In this document: positions 36,395 to 47,500 of the stretch, in pieces
Position numbering within the stretch: position 1 is the stretch's first letter
Layout of the letters: every line of letters begins with the position of its first letter
Assembly (NCBI GenBank): GCA_037126765.1
Contig: JBBCBC010000037.1
Coordinates: forward strand, 12,405,263 to 12,469,262
Source of the DNA: Stenogyne calaminthoides
Lineage: Eukaryota > Streptophyta > Magnoliopsida > Lamiales > Lamiaceae
Direction of reading: 5' to 3'
DNA length: 64,000 nt
Position numbers and translations under genes: made by a program
Notes under the pieces: model-generated
What the model was told of the DNA's origin: nothing
Databases searched by the model: none
Seen by the model: the letters and a program-made list of their open reading frames with translations, nothing else

Positions 36395-36655
36395 CCCTAT
36401 TGTCCGCCTTCATTGGCGTCGACCAGCCCGCCTTCTCGACGTGGGCTCCCCGCTACCTCGGCGATGTCCATTCTGCCGATTTAGCAAAGTATTTTCCATC
36501 TTTTCGGCGATGACTTTGTCCGCCTTCATTGGCGTCGACCAACCCGCCTTCTCGGCGTTGGCTCCCCGTTACCTCGGCGATATTCATTCCGCCGATTTAG
36601 CAAAGTATTCTCCATCTTCTCGACGATGAGGCTGCCCGCCTTCATTGGCGTTTCC
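36395..36655. repeat. Tandem duplication, unit about 115 bp
   Basis: 'gtccgccttcattggcgtcg', then 'accagcccgccttctcg' and 'tttagcaaagtatt' occur twice with a partial third unit. Confidence 0.8.
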
Positions 36656-36927
36656 ACGTGCTCACCAGAATTGGTCATCGACGAGCACATAAAAGACTCG
36701 TACAAGGGGCTAGCTACCTCAGAGTACGAGCACATAAAAAATCGATGACTATCATAGAAAAGATCCTCAACCCGAAGGCTCATTTTGAACTATCAAGACC
36801 TTATAGGACATCCGAGCAGGTTCGCTGGCAAACATTTTGACCACAGATACAGCGAAGGATGAAATATTATCAAGACATGAATCAAGGTCGAACTCTGAGC
36901 AAAGCCAAAGCCCGACCTGGGGGATAT

Positions 36928-38705
36928 TGTTGTAACCCGATCGGCTACGGTCAAAAGACCACACCCCGCGTGTCCACCAAATGAGCAATTGGATGAACCA
37001 CGAACCCACCGGTCCGAGCGAGCACAAGTGGGCGAGCACGGGCCACGCGATGCAGGCGAGCCGCGGTGGGCGAGCACGGGCCCCACCGGTCGAGCGAGCA
37101 CAAGTGGGCGAAACCGCGGGCCACACCGGTTTGGATGACCACGGGGCACACGGTCCGGGGCGAGCATGGGCCCCCAGTTTGGGCGAAACCGGTGGGCGAG
37201 CGGGCGAACCCGTCGCGGGACGAGCGGCGCCACCCCCGCGATGCGGGCGAAACACAGGGCACACCCGTCCCGGCGAAACGCAGTGGATGAGCCCGAGCCA
37301 CACGATCGAGCGAGCACAAGTGGGCGAGCACGGGCCACACCCCGATCGAGCGAGCACAAGTGGGCGACCACGGACCACACCCGTTCGGACTAGCAGGGGC
37401 ACGCCCGGTTCGGACGAGAGCACAAGTGGGCGAGCAGGGCCGCGATCTGGCGAAACCTGAGATGGATGAGCCGCGAGCCACACCGTCTAAACAAAGCACA
37501 AGTGGGCGAAACCACAGGCCACACCCGATTCGGGACGAGCACGGGGGCACACGGTTCGGAAAAGCCTGAAGTGAGCAAGCCGCAGTCACACCGGTTCCGG
37601 ACGAGCACAAGTGGGCGGCGCACGGGCCACACCGATTCGGATGAAACGCGGTGGATGAGCGGGCCCACGCGATCGAACGAGCACATGTGGGCGAGCAGGT
37701 CACACCGGTCCGGACGAAGTCGACGACCACCTAGGCGCGACGAGTCTTGGCGCCCGAGGCCATCACATTGCAAAATTATGCTCTCCGGCAACCCGGTGAC
37801 CATTCACCAAGACAAAGAACCGCGGGTAATGGTCGAAGCGAAAAACCGCATTTAACAGAGAAGGAAAGATGGGCCTGCATTTAAGCAGGGAAGGGAAGAC
37901 ATGCTCGCCTCTGAAGGCGAGCAAACAACAAGAACTAAAGCACTTGGTTTACAACAATGTTTTCCAGACAAGCAAATCGACCTATCGGGGAGCGAGCACG
38001 CGTACATGGTTAACAAAGGTCTGGAAGAGTGGAGAGCAGAAGAGTGTGCTCGCCCCCTAGGGCGAGCATAGAATCAAGACCGTGGCGTTTGGTTTGCGGC
38101 CACGCCCAATGAACGACCACAAGGGCCGAGTCTCATGAGTGTGAATAACCACCAGGGGAGCACAAGAATCGGGTTACCCACAACGCCACCATCACCACCT
38201 GGATGACAAGTCAGATACTTCTTAAGCAAGTAAAGACAAATGTCAACCAAAGAAGCACGAACAGGAAATGTGGCAACACCACATAGATTCGTGCATGTTA
38301 AGAAATCGCCAGCTCGTGCTAGCCATGACACCACCAGCTCAAGCCAGGACACCACCAACTCATCCAAGCACTATAAATAGACCCTCAAAGAACAAGAAAA
38401 AGGTTCGGAAATTTTCCTAAGATAGCTCTTGTATCAATTCTCCCTCCTACATAACCATTGTGCTCGTCACTAACACATTGTGCTCGACGCATTCCCCAAA
38501 TCATAAATAATATAATCCTGGCTTGGTACGCCCCCAGACGTAGTCAACTTTGACGAACCGGGTCATCAAATATGTGTTATCATCCTACATACAGTTGTGC
38601 TCGTCACACACACACACACACAGTGTATTACACATCAATATTTTGTTTGTTAAGTCGTCACACACATCGCCACATCATATTTTCCACGCAACACGACTTA
38701 CAACA
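36928..38705 (+). repeat. 3' LTR of the Tat element
   Basis: It starts TGTTGTAACCCGATCGG after the purine-rich 'acctgggggatat'. It has a TATA box (ctataaatag, 38371-38380) and a U5-like end with 'ggcttggtacgcccccagac', common in Tat LTRs. The end 'gacttacaaca' at 38705 is the best fit to the TGTTG start, but no second LTR is available for comparison, so the right boundary is uncertain by about 100 bp. Confidence 0.6.
37000..37730. repeat. GC-rich minisatellite in the Tat LTR
   Basis: About 17 imperfect units of roughly 40 bp built from 'cgagcacaagtgggcgagca' and 'cgggccacaccggttcgga'. It gives long open frames on both strands (up to about 250 codons), which change between units and are not genes. 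Confidence 0.85.
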
Positions 38706-38706
38706 A

Positions 38707-38995
38707 AACCGAATTCGAATTTTTGGTAAATACCGTTTATATGGAGTATCATTCAACGCCGAATTTTTTTATACCGTTTCATTTTAGGATATTTACGGTA
38801 AGATATCAAAATATTGAAATATTGAATTTTTTTAGGTATACTGAAGCTTTTTATTTGTCATACAGTTACCGTACCAAAACTTTTCGATACAGTATCATAC
38901 CTTATTGAAAATTTAAATTTTTTTGATATTTTTCAATACAATTAGTGCAATATACCAAAATTTTCGATATTTCTCCTAACCTCACCGTAGGAGTG
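38707..38995. mobile_element. hAT-type remnant with subterminal repeats
   Basis: AT-rich 'ataccgtt', 'cggtaagatatc' and 'taccaaaattttcgatattt' words resemble the subterminal regions of the hAT-type element at 41347-43278. No intact ends are found. A short CA microsatellite (about 38609-38622) lies just to the left. Confidence 0.4.
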
Positions 38996-39600
38996 AATTT
39001 ATTTTTTCTTCTAATTTATTTATAATAAACTCTTTTTAATGCAATTTTCTATGTATGCATAATCGTTTTTTTAAAAATTTGATTGAGGGTAATGAAATAT
39101 TTGCGCTTTCAACACATTTTTCTTTTTTCTTTTACAAATTTATAGATAGAACGATTTATCTCATGCCAGTTGACTGGTCGAGAGGAAGTTGTTGTGTGCC
39201 GCTTTGCTACCTTCGAAAGAGTGGTTTCAAGTCTCGCTCTCCTCTGTCCAAGTCAAAGAGGCCCGCCCTCAATTTCAATTAGAGGGGCGGGGACTGAACA
39301 CTGCTAACCCTTGACTCTTCTAATTTCTGATTAAGGGTTTTCATATTGTATTCTTAACCTTTTATTGTTTGAATGGATTTAGAAATAATATTCTCTGTAT
39401 TCTGAATCTAGAATGGATGTAAGCCAATTTCCGCCATTTAATCAGCAATCTCTCTTTTTAGTTGGACACGAACTTGACGCCCTCTTCGCGCAACTCCTGC
39501 TTCTTTCACCAGAAGATGTTCAGTAGGAGGGATCCTGTGAATATGAGATCCATGTTAATAATGTAATTATCAACCCTATAATGATTGACCTCTTAATTAT
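38996..39600. other. Intergenic, nothing firm
   Basis: No gene, splice pattern or element end that I can support. Confidence 0.4.
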
Positions 39601-39601
39601 A

Positions 39602-39853
39602 CTCCCTCCGTCCCAAATATATAGGCTTGTTTGACTTTTCACACAGATTAAGAAATTGTATTGAAAAAGTAAATTAAGCATGTCAAATTTCTATTATACC
39701 CCTATTTAATGTTTGTTATAGTTTCCAACATAATTAATGAATAGGGTTATATTAGTAAATTGATTAGAAAAAATTACTTTATGTAGAAACAAGTCTATAT
39801 ATTTGGGACACCCATAAAAGGAAAACAAGTCTATATAATTGGGACGGAGGGAG
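39602..39853. mobile_element. Stowaway-like MITE (Tc1/mariner)
   Basis: A 252-bp element with terminal inverted repeats CTCCCTCCGTCCCA...GGGACGGAGGGAG flanked by TA dinucleotides (39600-39601 and 39854-39855). The inner parts also pair ('aaatatataggcttgtttg' with 'aaacaagtctatatatttg'). No coding capacity. Confidence 0.95.
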
Positions 39854-40204
39854 TACCAATTATCATTCTCATTTTCAACCCACATTAATTAAGCGGGTAC
39901 TTAATTTGTGTCTTGTGTCAATTTCTCTATTTATGGAAACTCTTGCTCTCGACGGACAATTCGTAGCCGTCCCAAAGCTACAATGTGAACGTTGATGACC
40001 GACGAGGAAAATACCAATAATTAATAGATGATATGGGCAAATCACGAATAGCCCTCCAACATGTCAAAATGAGGTGCATTTCTAATATACCTGTTTCTTA
40101 ATACCAAAATTAAAAAATTAAAAAAAATACAGTATAGTATATATTGATATTACTGATATGAGCCGACAATCTACTTGTAATTTGTTACTTCACGTTGAAC
40201 ACAT

Positions 40205-40395
40205 GTTATGACCCTGGATGGACTCAAATCCCCGCATTGGAATGATATTGTCCGCTTTGGGCCGAGTCCGCACGGATTTGTTTTTGGGCATCTCCCAAAA
40301 GATCTCATACCAATTGAGATTGTGTCCATCATAATAAACCCCATGATCCTCCCATATTTTTTCGATGTGAAATATTGTTTGAACCCCAACAACAC
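40205..40395. repeat. Dispersed repeat, LTR- or TRIM-like
   Basis: 'tgttatgaccctgg...ggaatgatattgtccgctttgggc...gaaccccaacaaca' starts with TG and ends in CA-type sequence and looks like a short LTR-like repeat. The family is not certain. The minus-strand open frame across it is not a gene. Confidence 0.35.
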
Positions 40396-41010
40396 ACGCC
40401 ATACATGATATGAGCATGTGTTCATAACAATTTATAAAAAATAAATACGTCAAATAATATTATATATATAGTTATGTACACATACTTTTATCAACAATTT
40501 CCTCAACTAAATAGTAACTTCTGGCACCGGAGATGGTGAGCCACTGAACCATATTTTCATTAATGAAAAAATCTTATATACAATCAATTAATTTGCATTT
40601 TATGTATAAATAATATTAATTTTTTCATTAAAATGTATTAGTTTGTCAATAATAATTGTTTCATTTAAAAATATGAATGATTGTTACGAACTACTTATAC
40701 AATAAAACTAATTGAAGACCAAGTCTCTCTTAATTAATTTTCCAGTTATCAACTGCATAGCCGTTCCAAGTTGCAACCGACATTGTCAACCATTACTTGC
40801 AATATAGTATACTTCAATTTATTGTGGAGGGAGATAAAAGAAAATAAACCCCAAAATGTCAACTAAAATATTGCGTTTAGTTATGATTTATGTGACGAAT
40901 TATAGTACCATTAGTCTTAAAATTATAAGGGGAGTTGATAGAATTGGCGAATTGTTTTCCCAATAACATTAAATTTAAAAGAGTTGAAAGCAATTAATTT
41001 ATAAAATATA
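40396..41010. other. AT-rich intergenic DNA upstream of the HMA gene
   Basis: No feature recognised. Homology with the left copy begins at about 41013. Confidence 0.4.
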
Positions 41011-41259
41011 TATTTGGTGAAGGTTTGTTAATATTGACCAAGACTTTTAATTGTTTACAACTGGAAAGCAAAACAAAAAATCTCCAGTTATTAATGAGCC
41101 GAGAGATGAAGATTCTATGTGAAAGGAGACCAAAGAACCTTATTTTGGTTCCTCATTTGAAGAACATTAAAGTCTCTTTTTCGGAACAGTATTTAAAGTT
41201 AGGTTTTTATCTTATATCCTAAACTTGCATTGCATGTACTATCGAGTTTAGATTACATC

Positions 41260-43733
41260 ATGAGCGCAAAGGTAATACTACTCTTTTCTGCAATATTTAC
41301 ATACACACACGAATGTATATATACACAACTACCATCTACCTACATGTAGGGGTGGAGGAAATACCGAAAATACCGGTATAACGCACTTACCGTACCGAAA
41401 AATATCGATTTTATCGAAATTTTCGGTATACCGAAATTTACGGTACGGTATGGTACCGTACCGTAAATTTCGGTACGGTATCGGCATGGAAATATAAAAA
41501 ATTCGGTATACCGGTATACCGTATACCGAATTATTACACGTATACCGAAATATTTTCGGTATTTCAGTATATACCGAAATACCGTATTGAATTCATATTT
41601 TTTTTTAATAAATAATTTTTTTTACCCAAACCCATTTAGGCTAAATATAAAACACATATCAGCCACATTTCACAACATTTCACAAACCCTAAACATTTCT
41701 CCATTGCTGCCGCTGCGACCATTGCAGCCGTCGCCCCGCCTCCCCATCGCCGCCGTCGCCCCGCCTCCCCATCGCCTTCGTCGCCCATCGCTGTTGTCGC
41801 CCCGCCTCCCCATCGTGGTGTGCTCAGTGTTCGATTGTTTCCTTTCCTCTGCAGTCGAATTCCGCTCATCGGGTGCGCTCTGTTTTTATTGCAAGTGTTC
41901 TTGTATCTTATTCTCATGGGTAACAAATTCGTAGAGCCAAAAACCTTTAGGACAAGGTTAGGTGGTGTTGAAACCTTAGTGGTTTTAGTTGCATTTGATC
42001 ATATTTCTGTAGTTGTTTCCATGAGCCATTTTAGTTCTTTTGTTTCAATCCTTTGCACAATCTGAACTGAGCATATTTCCAAGAACGAGTCAGGTTTAAA
42101 GCCTTTTTATTTGAAAATTGACATTTTGCTTGAATTGATGATGTAGTATTCTTTTCTACATATTATGATTATGTATATTTTTTTCCTTTTCAACTACGAA
42201 ATTTCAATCTTTCCAACTAGTCTTGCACCAGTTCACTATTTGATGGCTAATCTGGTGTGTAATAATGAGCTCCCAAGTAGAAAGCCCAGATGTCATTAAT
42301 TGAGCTACCAAGAATCCTGGAGAAAACTAAACATATTATTTCAAATCCAGAAAGAAACACAACTTGGTTCCCTTTAAAAACCAAGAATATTTATAGTTCT
42401 TTTACAACATTTACAGAAAGTTCTTAATTATGGTTTCTTAATTATTATGTATGGTTTCATGATATAGTGATAATTTCAAGAATGAATGTTCTTATGTATA
42501 ATTCCTTAATGCAGTGATATCTCCAAAAATGAAGTTTGTGGAACTGTACCAGTTGATGACCCATTTCAATTGTCTCATATCGAATGGTATTCTCCTAATT
42601 TATCTTGGTACACTATAAAACTCAATGCTGCATACTGATTATTGATCTGAGATTTCGTCTTTGGCTTAAATTTTGATTCCTTGATTTTCATTTAATTTCT
42701 TAAATTCTTGTGTTTTGCAGGCCTCTTGAGATTTTGAACTTCAAAAGTGATGAGGATTTTTATTTTCAATCATGATTTGTTTTATTTTAGTACTGAAACA
42801 GATTGAGTGTCTTTTAATATGTGTTGTGTTGAACTGTTGAAACTTATTTTGTTGTGTTGGATTGTTGAAATTTATATTTTGTGTTGGACTGATGAGTGAT
42901 GAATACTTAAATCTTCTTCTGTGATCAAATATTTTTTTCATAAAAAATGTTATTTAAAAAATAATTTCGACAGGAACGGTATGTCGAAATTTCGGTACAA
43001 AACAGTATTATCGGTATGCCGAAATTTCGAAATTTCGGTACGAAATTATCGGTATGCCAAAATTTCGGTACGAAACGGTATACCGATAATTCGGTATGGT
43101 ACGGTATATGTCGAAAATTCGGTACGGCACGGTATACCGAAATTATCGGTACGGTATTGGTATCAATATTGACATACCGAAAATTTCGGTAACGGTATGA
43201 TATTTTTCGGTATCGAAAATTTCGATACGGTAACGGTATGGCGAGAAAATTTTCGGTATGCCGTACCGTCCACCCCTACCTACATGCATTATGATTTGAT
43301 CGACTTATTTCTTATTTATTTGTTTAAAATACACAAATTCTCTCAAGCTGAAAAATTAAAGATTTCCTTTTCTGGGAAATGAAATTCAGAAAACTGAGAT
43401 CAAGGTCAGCATTAACTGCCGGAAATGCAAGACTGGAGTGATGAAAACAGCTGCAAAGTTTACCGGTACACGTCGAATTAATACTATGTTGATGCATACA
43501 ATCAAAATACATAAGTATATGCAGGTGTGGATGAGGTAAAACTGGACGCGGAAAAAGGTATACTGACCGTTATTGGGAGTGCTGATCCTGTTTGTATCGC
43601 AACCAAACTGAGGAAAGCAGGTTATATTGCAGAAATTACGAGTGTTGGGCCGCCTAAGAAACCCGATGAAAAAAAACCTGATAAATCTCCTGATAAATCG
43701 ATCTGCAAGCCACTTCTTCCTTGTTGGTGTTAG
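41260..43733 (+). CDS. Small heavy-metal-associated (HMA/HPP) protein
   Basis: Three exons: 41260-41271 (MSAK), 43390-43465 and 43525-43733, all with GT..AG introns and matching phases, giving about 98 residues. One HMA fold: KTEIKVSINCRKCKTGVMKT with a CxxC metal-binding pair, then VDEVKLDAEKGILTVIG and the usual second beta-alpha part (ADPVCIATKLRKAGYIAEI), followed by a Pro/Lys tail (PPKKPDEKKPDKSPDK) and ending PCWC. Such plant proteins bind soft metal ions or act as interaction modules. The end is not a CaaX box, so it is an HPP rather than an isoprenylated HIPP. Intron 1 is enlarged by a 1.9-kb hAT-type element. The gene is tail-to-tail with FEN1. Confidence 0.85.
41735..41820. repeat. 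Short GC-rich tandem repeat inside the hAT element
   Basis: About three units of 'cgtcgccccgcctccccatc' plus 'gccgc', within a GC-rich island (41700-41830) that contrasts with the AT-rich element around it. Confidence 0.7.
42514..42586 (+). pseudogene. Possible captured LRR-gene exon inside the hAT element
   Basis: An acceptor-like TTAATGCAG precedes codons for DISKNEVCGTVPVDDPFQLS, followed by a donor-like GGTATTC. The pattern DISNN-LCGT-P--GPF is typical of the last repeat of small plant leucine-rich-repeat proteins. The exon has the right splice edges but no intact neighbours in the element. Confidence 0.45.
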
Positions 43734-44547
43734 TTATGTCACCTACGATAGCCCTGGCTGTTCAATTCTGTGAATTGTTATTTCGTCCTTTTACTTTCTC
43801 TTTTTCCTTCCCTTTCTAAATTAAGTGATTTACTTTCTATGTTTACTTGTGTTTGAAAAAGTGCATGAATCTGTATATGTCATGTTCTTTAGGCCTCCTT
43901 CATTTAAGATTACAACAATTGATTGTTGCATGCATATCCGTACTATTCACATGTCATTGTGTTTTTTTGGAATGTAATGGTAGATTGTTGCAAATATAAT
44001 TAATACTAGTATTTTATATGGGTTTCAAGATTATCATGAAATTTCAAGAATCCTAGAATATATAAATTAAATGATTTAATCTAAGGATTTGAAGTGAAAA
44101 AACAGGTATTCATTTTTGCAACTAAATATAATCAATCGTGATCTTAAGTCTTTCGAGTTTCTGACGCCACTCCTTGTTCGCCAATCTGTAAGTACTTCTC
44201 TCGATTGAATAGTAATTCGATATATAGTTTTGATTCATTGATTAAATAAAATAGGATAGTTTACATAAAGAAGTTAGTAGGGGTTAGGAGAAAAGAATAA
44301 AAGTTGCCTGTTTGATGTGATGGTACACATAAGCAGTTGACGAATTAGTTTGTATCCATTATTGTGCAAGGAATCATTCCGAGATAGCTGAATGATTAAT
44401 AAATATGAAATTGAAAAAAATTGTAGTTAACTAAGCGTGCAAGCTTAAGCCCTACTAGAGTTATTTAATTTATTGTGCATCATTTAAATCATAAACATTT
44501 TGAATTTTTAAATTCAAATATTACAAATCCAGGTTCATCTTGGGTTT
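43734..44547. other. Spacer between convergent HMA and FEN1 genes
   Basis: Holds the 3' ends of both genes. 44085-44465 is the counterpart of the inverted spacer segment in the left copy. No further gene is seen. Confidence 0.6.
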
Positions 44548-47500
44548 TCAGCTACATAAGCCAGGGCATAAGCTTGTGTGAAACAAAATAGAGTGTTTCT
44601 TGCACAGATCTAAAGATGGCTTATAACTAGATCGAGAGGATGCTACCAAAGAGGGCATTGTGTTTGTGAGCTTGATTGCTGGTCGTGCAACTTCAAGACT
44701 GCATCTAGTGGCCTGTTTGTTGCCCAGTACAAAAAACCAATTGTTAACCAACAGGAGAATACATGACCAACTAATAAAGCACAAAAATCTTAACTAACAA
44801 AACATCAAGGTATATACAAAGAGTGAATACCAAAGTTGGTCTCATATTTATTGGGTATTGGCAATGTCCTACAACTTTTAAAATCATAAAATTTAGTCTT
44901 ATATAGACATTGTTTGTTTAAAAATGATGATGATTAATTTGTGGTTTTTTTAAAATGAAATTAATATGTTGAGACGCCAAATCATTACTCACATGAACTC
45001 CGGCAACTCACATAAACGGCATGTGCAAAAATATTGTTACTATAGGACCAAAATTGCATCATTTTTAAACTTTATGGGACTTTATTGTGAAAATTAATTT
45101 GTATGCGACTAAAATTGCCAACACCCAAAAGATAAACAGCAATTTTACAACTAAATAAAAATATTTTTACTTGGGAAGATAGAGAAGTTACCTTCTCTTT
45201 AGCAGGTACAAATGTGTTAATTGATTGGGAGAATGATTCTAATCTGTTTCAGAAAATAGTGTGAGGTGTGAGGAACTGGCAAAATCATAATATATTTTTC
45301 TCATTTAGTTGAATTATACCGGCCCTGGAATAACTTGCTCCTGGCAGTCTCAATTCTTTTTATTGCCTATACATCAAATCAAATATAGAATTAGCTAATA
45401 GGTTCATAATTTCTGATAGTAGAGAGGTGGGGTGGTAGTATTGCTATAGCATTAAAAAAACTTACCTTAGTCGTTTTGTCTCTGTTGAATGTATTTTCAT
45501 TTACCAAAAATCTTTCTAAACCCTACATGACAAATTGACAATAATAAATTTATCATTCAAAATACAAGTTTTTTTTTTAAAAAAAATTGACCAAAACAAA
45601 CTATAGATTTCTGCAAGAAAAGTCAATCACCTCTTCATCTGGAGACATCCACTTTAGCTCAAGTTGATCATCATCAGTCAAAACTAATGGTTCTTTAAAG
45701 AGTTTCCGAGTCTCTTGATACGGCCAATCAACTGGTATTTGGTATCTGCAAGAAGAGGATCAGAAGTTCATTGTCAAAATCCACATGGAAGAAATAATCT
45801 TGAGAAATAAAATATTTAAAAAAATATCTCCTCCAAAAACAGTGCTTGTAAAACATGCATCCAGACTCCTAGCAGTTTACTTCAACTTGGTCGGTCATAG
45901 TTTGCGAATTTCAGACACGTTAACTCATTTCAGATAATATTATGGGCGTTTAGTCATTTGTCAAAATAAAGCATTTATCAACTGCAAGAAAACTCTTCCC
46001 ATAAATCATAAACAAGCAAAAAAAGCAAAACAAAAAACCTGCCACCCAAAAGATATTATTGCAAACTAATACCTTCAACAAGTTGTACCTAGAAGTATGA
46101 GCCATACAGACTGATCCAACAGTAAGTAAAACCAATTATCAGTCGTCTGAAATAAAAACTCAAAGCATATTCATAGTTTTAAGACCCCTACTAGCTCAAT
46201 TATAGTACACTCAAGCTATGTTGAATCTCAAAAGTCGAGTTCATAAAGTCAAAGTATTAACGAATTTAACAATAAAATGGGAAAATAAAATGTTGGAAGG
46301 CTAACAAGGAATACCAGGAACGTTGAATATGGTCTAGTTTCCATCTTTCTGTAGCATTCCTAGTTTAAGCTGGGAAAAGATATACACTCACCATCTTGAA
46401 GGGGAATGTCGGAAGTCCGAAGATTGCCAAGGAATGTGAATCCAAGTAAAACCAGCCCTATTCTGGTTTTTCTTCTCTTTCTTTTTAATTTTGAATTTTG
46501 AAAGTCTCCTTACTCTAGGCTCACAAAGTTGTAAATTTTCTAGAATTTATTCAGAAATTCTACAACAGCTCTAGGGAGATTCAGAATAAAAAATTTAGCA
46601 CCACTTGTCTCAGCATAATAGGATCTGGGGCTATGTAGAAGGTTTTACTACAATTTTATAATATTTTTAATTATGTTGCTCAGAAATCCTACATATTTAA
46701 TTTATAATTATCTTATGACGCACGAAATAGAAAGTGTATATATTAAATTTGTTGGAGTTTCTAATACTCAAACTTCAATGTGATCAGGGTGGGGGGATAG
46801 GTATTTCTAAGAAACTGAATATATTTGAGTTAATGGAATCAAGAAAAATGTATGTAACACCTTTCTTTGTTAATATTCTCCAGAATGTGCTCTAGTAAGC
46901 CATGTTGGCGTATTAGTTTCAAAGCTGTCACACCTCCAATACCTAAGAAGGAAAATACAGTTTAAATTAAAAAAATCCCGACACTGATGAAACTGAAACA
47001 TAAAAATTGACGTCTTACTGACAGCAAAGCTATTTTCTTTATGAATTCATGTAGACAACATATGTGCACATATTTCGAAGTTTCAGAAACACTTAACATT
47101 AGTTAGAAATGTCACCTCAATCTATTTTTTTAATTAGCCCATGGAACGCCATTTTAATACTCTAAGCTAAATAACAGGAAAACACAAATTCAATCCCCGT
47201 CTTAAACCTTTCCTAGTCAATCCAATGAATTAATACAAAATTAAAAGGTATGTTTGAAATATTTTCCCCTGATCCAGATGTAAATAAGGATTTCCATGCT
47301 TCAGATTATCAATTCTCAAACTAACAAGAAACACCAAATGCAATTTACACATATTCTGTTTGCCTCACACATAGCTTAATAAGTCCCATTGGTTGGAAGA
47401 ACTAAAAAAGAGAATCAGAAATAGCAGTATTACCTCTTATGCTCTCACAGTAATCACAACCAGAGAGGATACAAAGATCTACAAATTGATTCATGGTGAG

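Larger units (their letters stand above)
11215..38705 (+). mobile_element. Tat-lineage Ty3 (gypsy) retrotransposon, decayed, with nested insertions
   Basis: The order gag, protease, reverse transcriptase, RNase H, second (archaeal-type) RNase H, integrase, antisense ORF region, 3' LTR is that of the Tat lineage. Coding pieces run from 11220 to 14217 and from 16153 to 17943. The antisense-ORF region is 17944-18848 plus 35264-36130, and the 3' LTR starts at 36928. The 5' LTR and leader are absent: the gag relic abuts the Athila-like LTR. Without the insertions the element would be about 9 kb. Stops and frameshifts make it non-autonomous. Confidence 0.75.
41347..43278. mobile_element. hAT-type non-autonomous DNA transposon in HMA intron 1
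   Basis: 1932 bp with terminal inverted repeats TAGGGGTGGA...TCCACCCCTA and an exact 8-bp duplication CCTACATG (41339-41346 and 43279-43286). Subterminal regions are dense in 'cggtataccgaaa'-type words in both orientations. No transposase frame is seen. The left paralogue has the same site unoccupied (3228-3235). Confidence 0.95.

Noticed and set aside
36767..37803. Several long overlapping open frames (up to about 259 codons) on both strands
   Set aside because: They lie in the GC-rich minisatellite of the Tat LTR. The composition alone keeps frames open, and no domain or splice structure is seen.
40171..40453. Minus-strand frames of 84-87 codons and a Cassandra-type 5S-bearing LTR
   Set aside because: The sequence is a dispersed repeat. 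I could not find the 5S promoter words that define Cassandra.
39955..40785. Weak similarity between about 39965-40000 and 40750-40785 as a possible target duplication or repeat
   Set aside because: Too short and diverged to support without an alignment score.
41636..41926. 96-codon minus-strand frame and 115-codon + frame
   Set aside because: Both come from the GC-rich short tandem repeat within the hAT-type element.
43525..43733. Isoprenylated (HIPP) type for the HMA protein
   Set aside because: The C-terminus ends PCWC, which does not give a CaaX box with Cys four residues from the end and an aliphatic pair.
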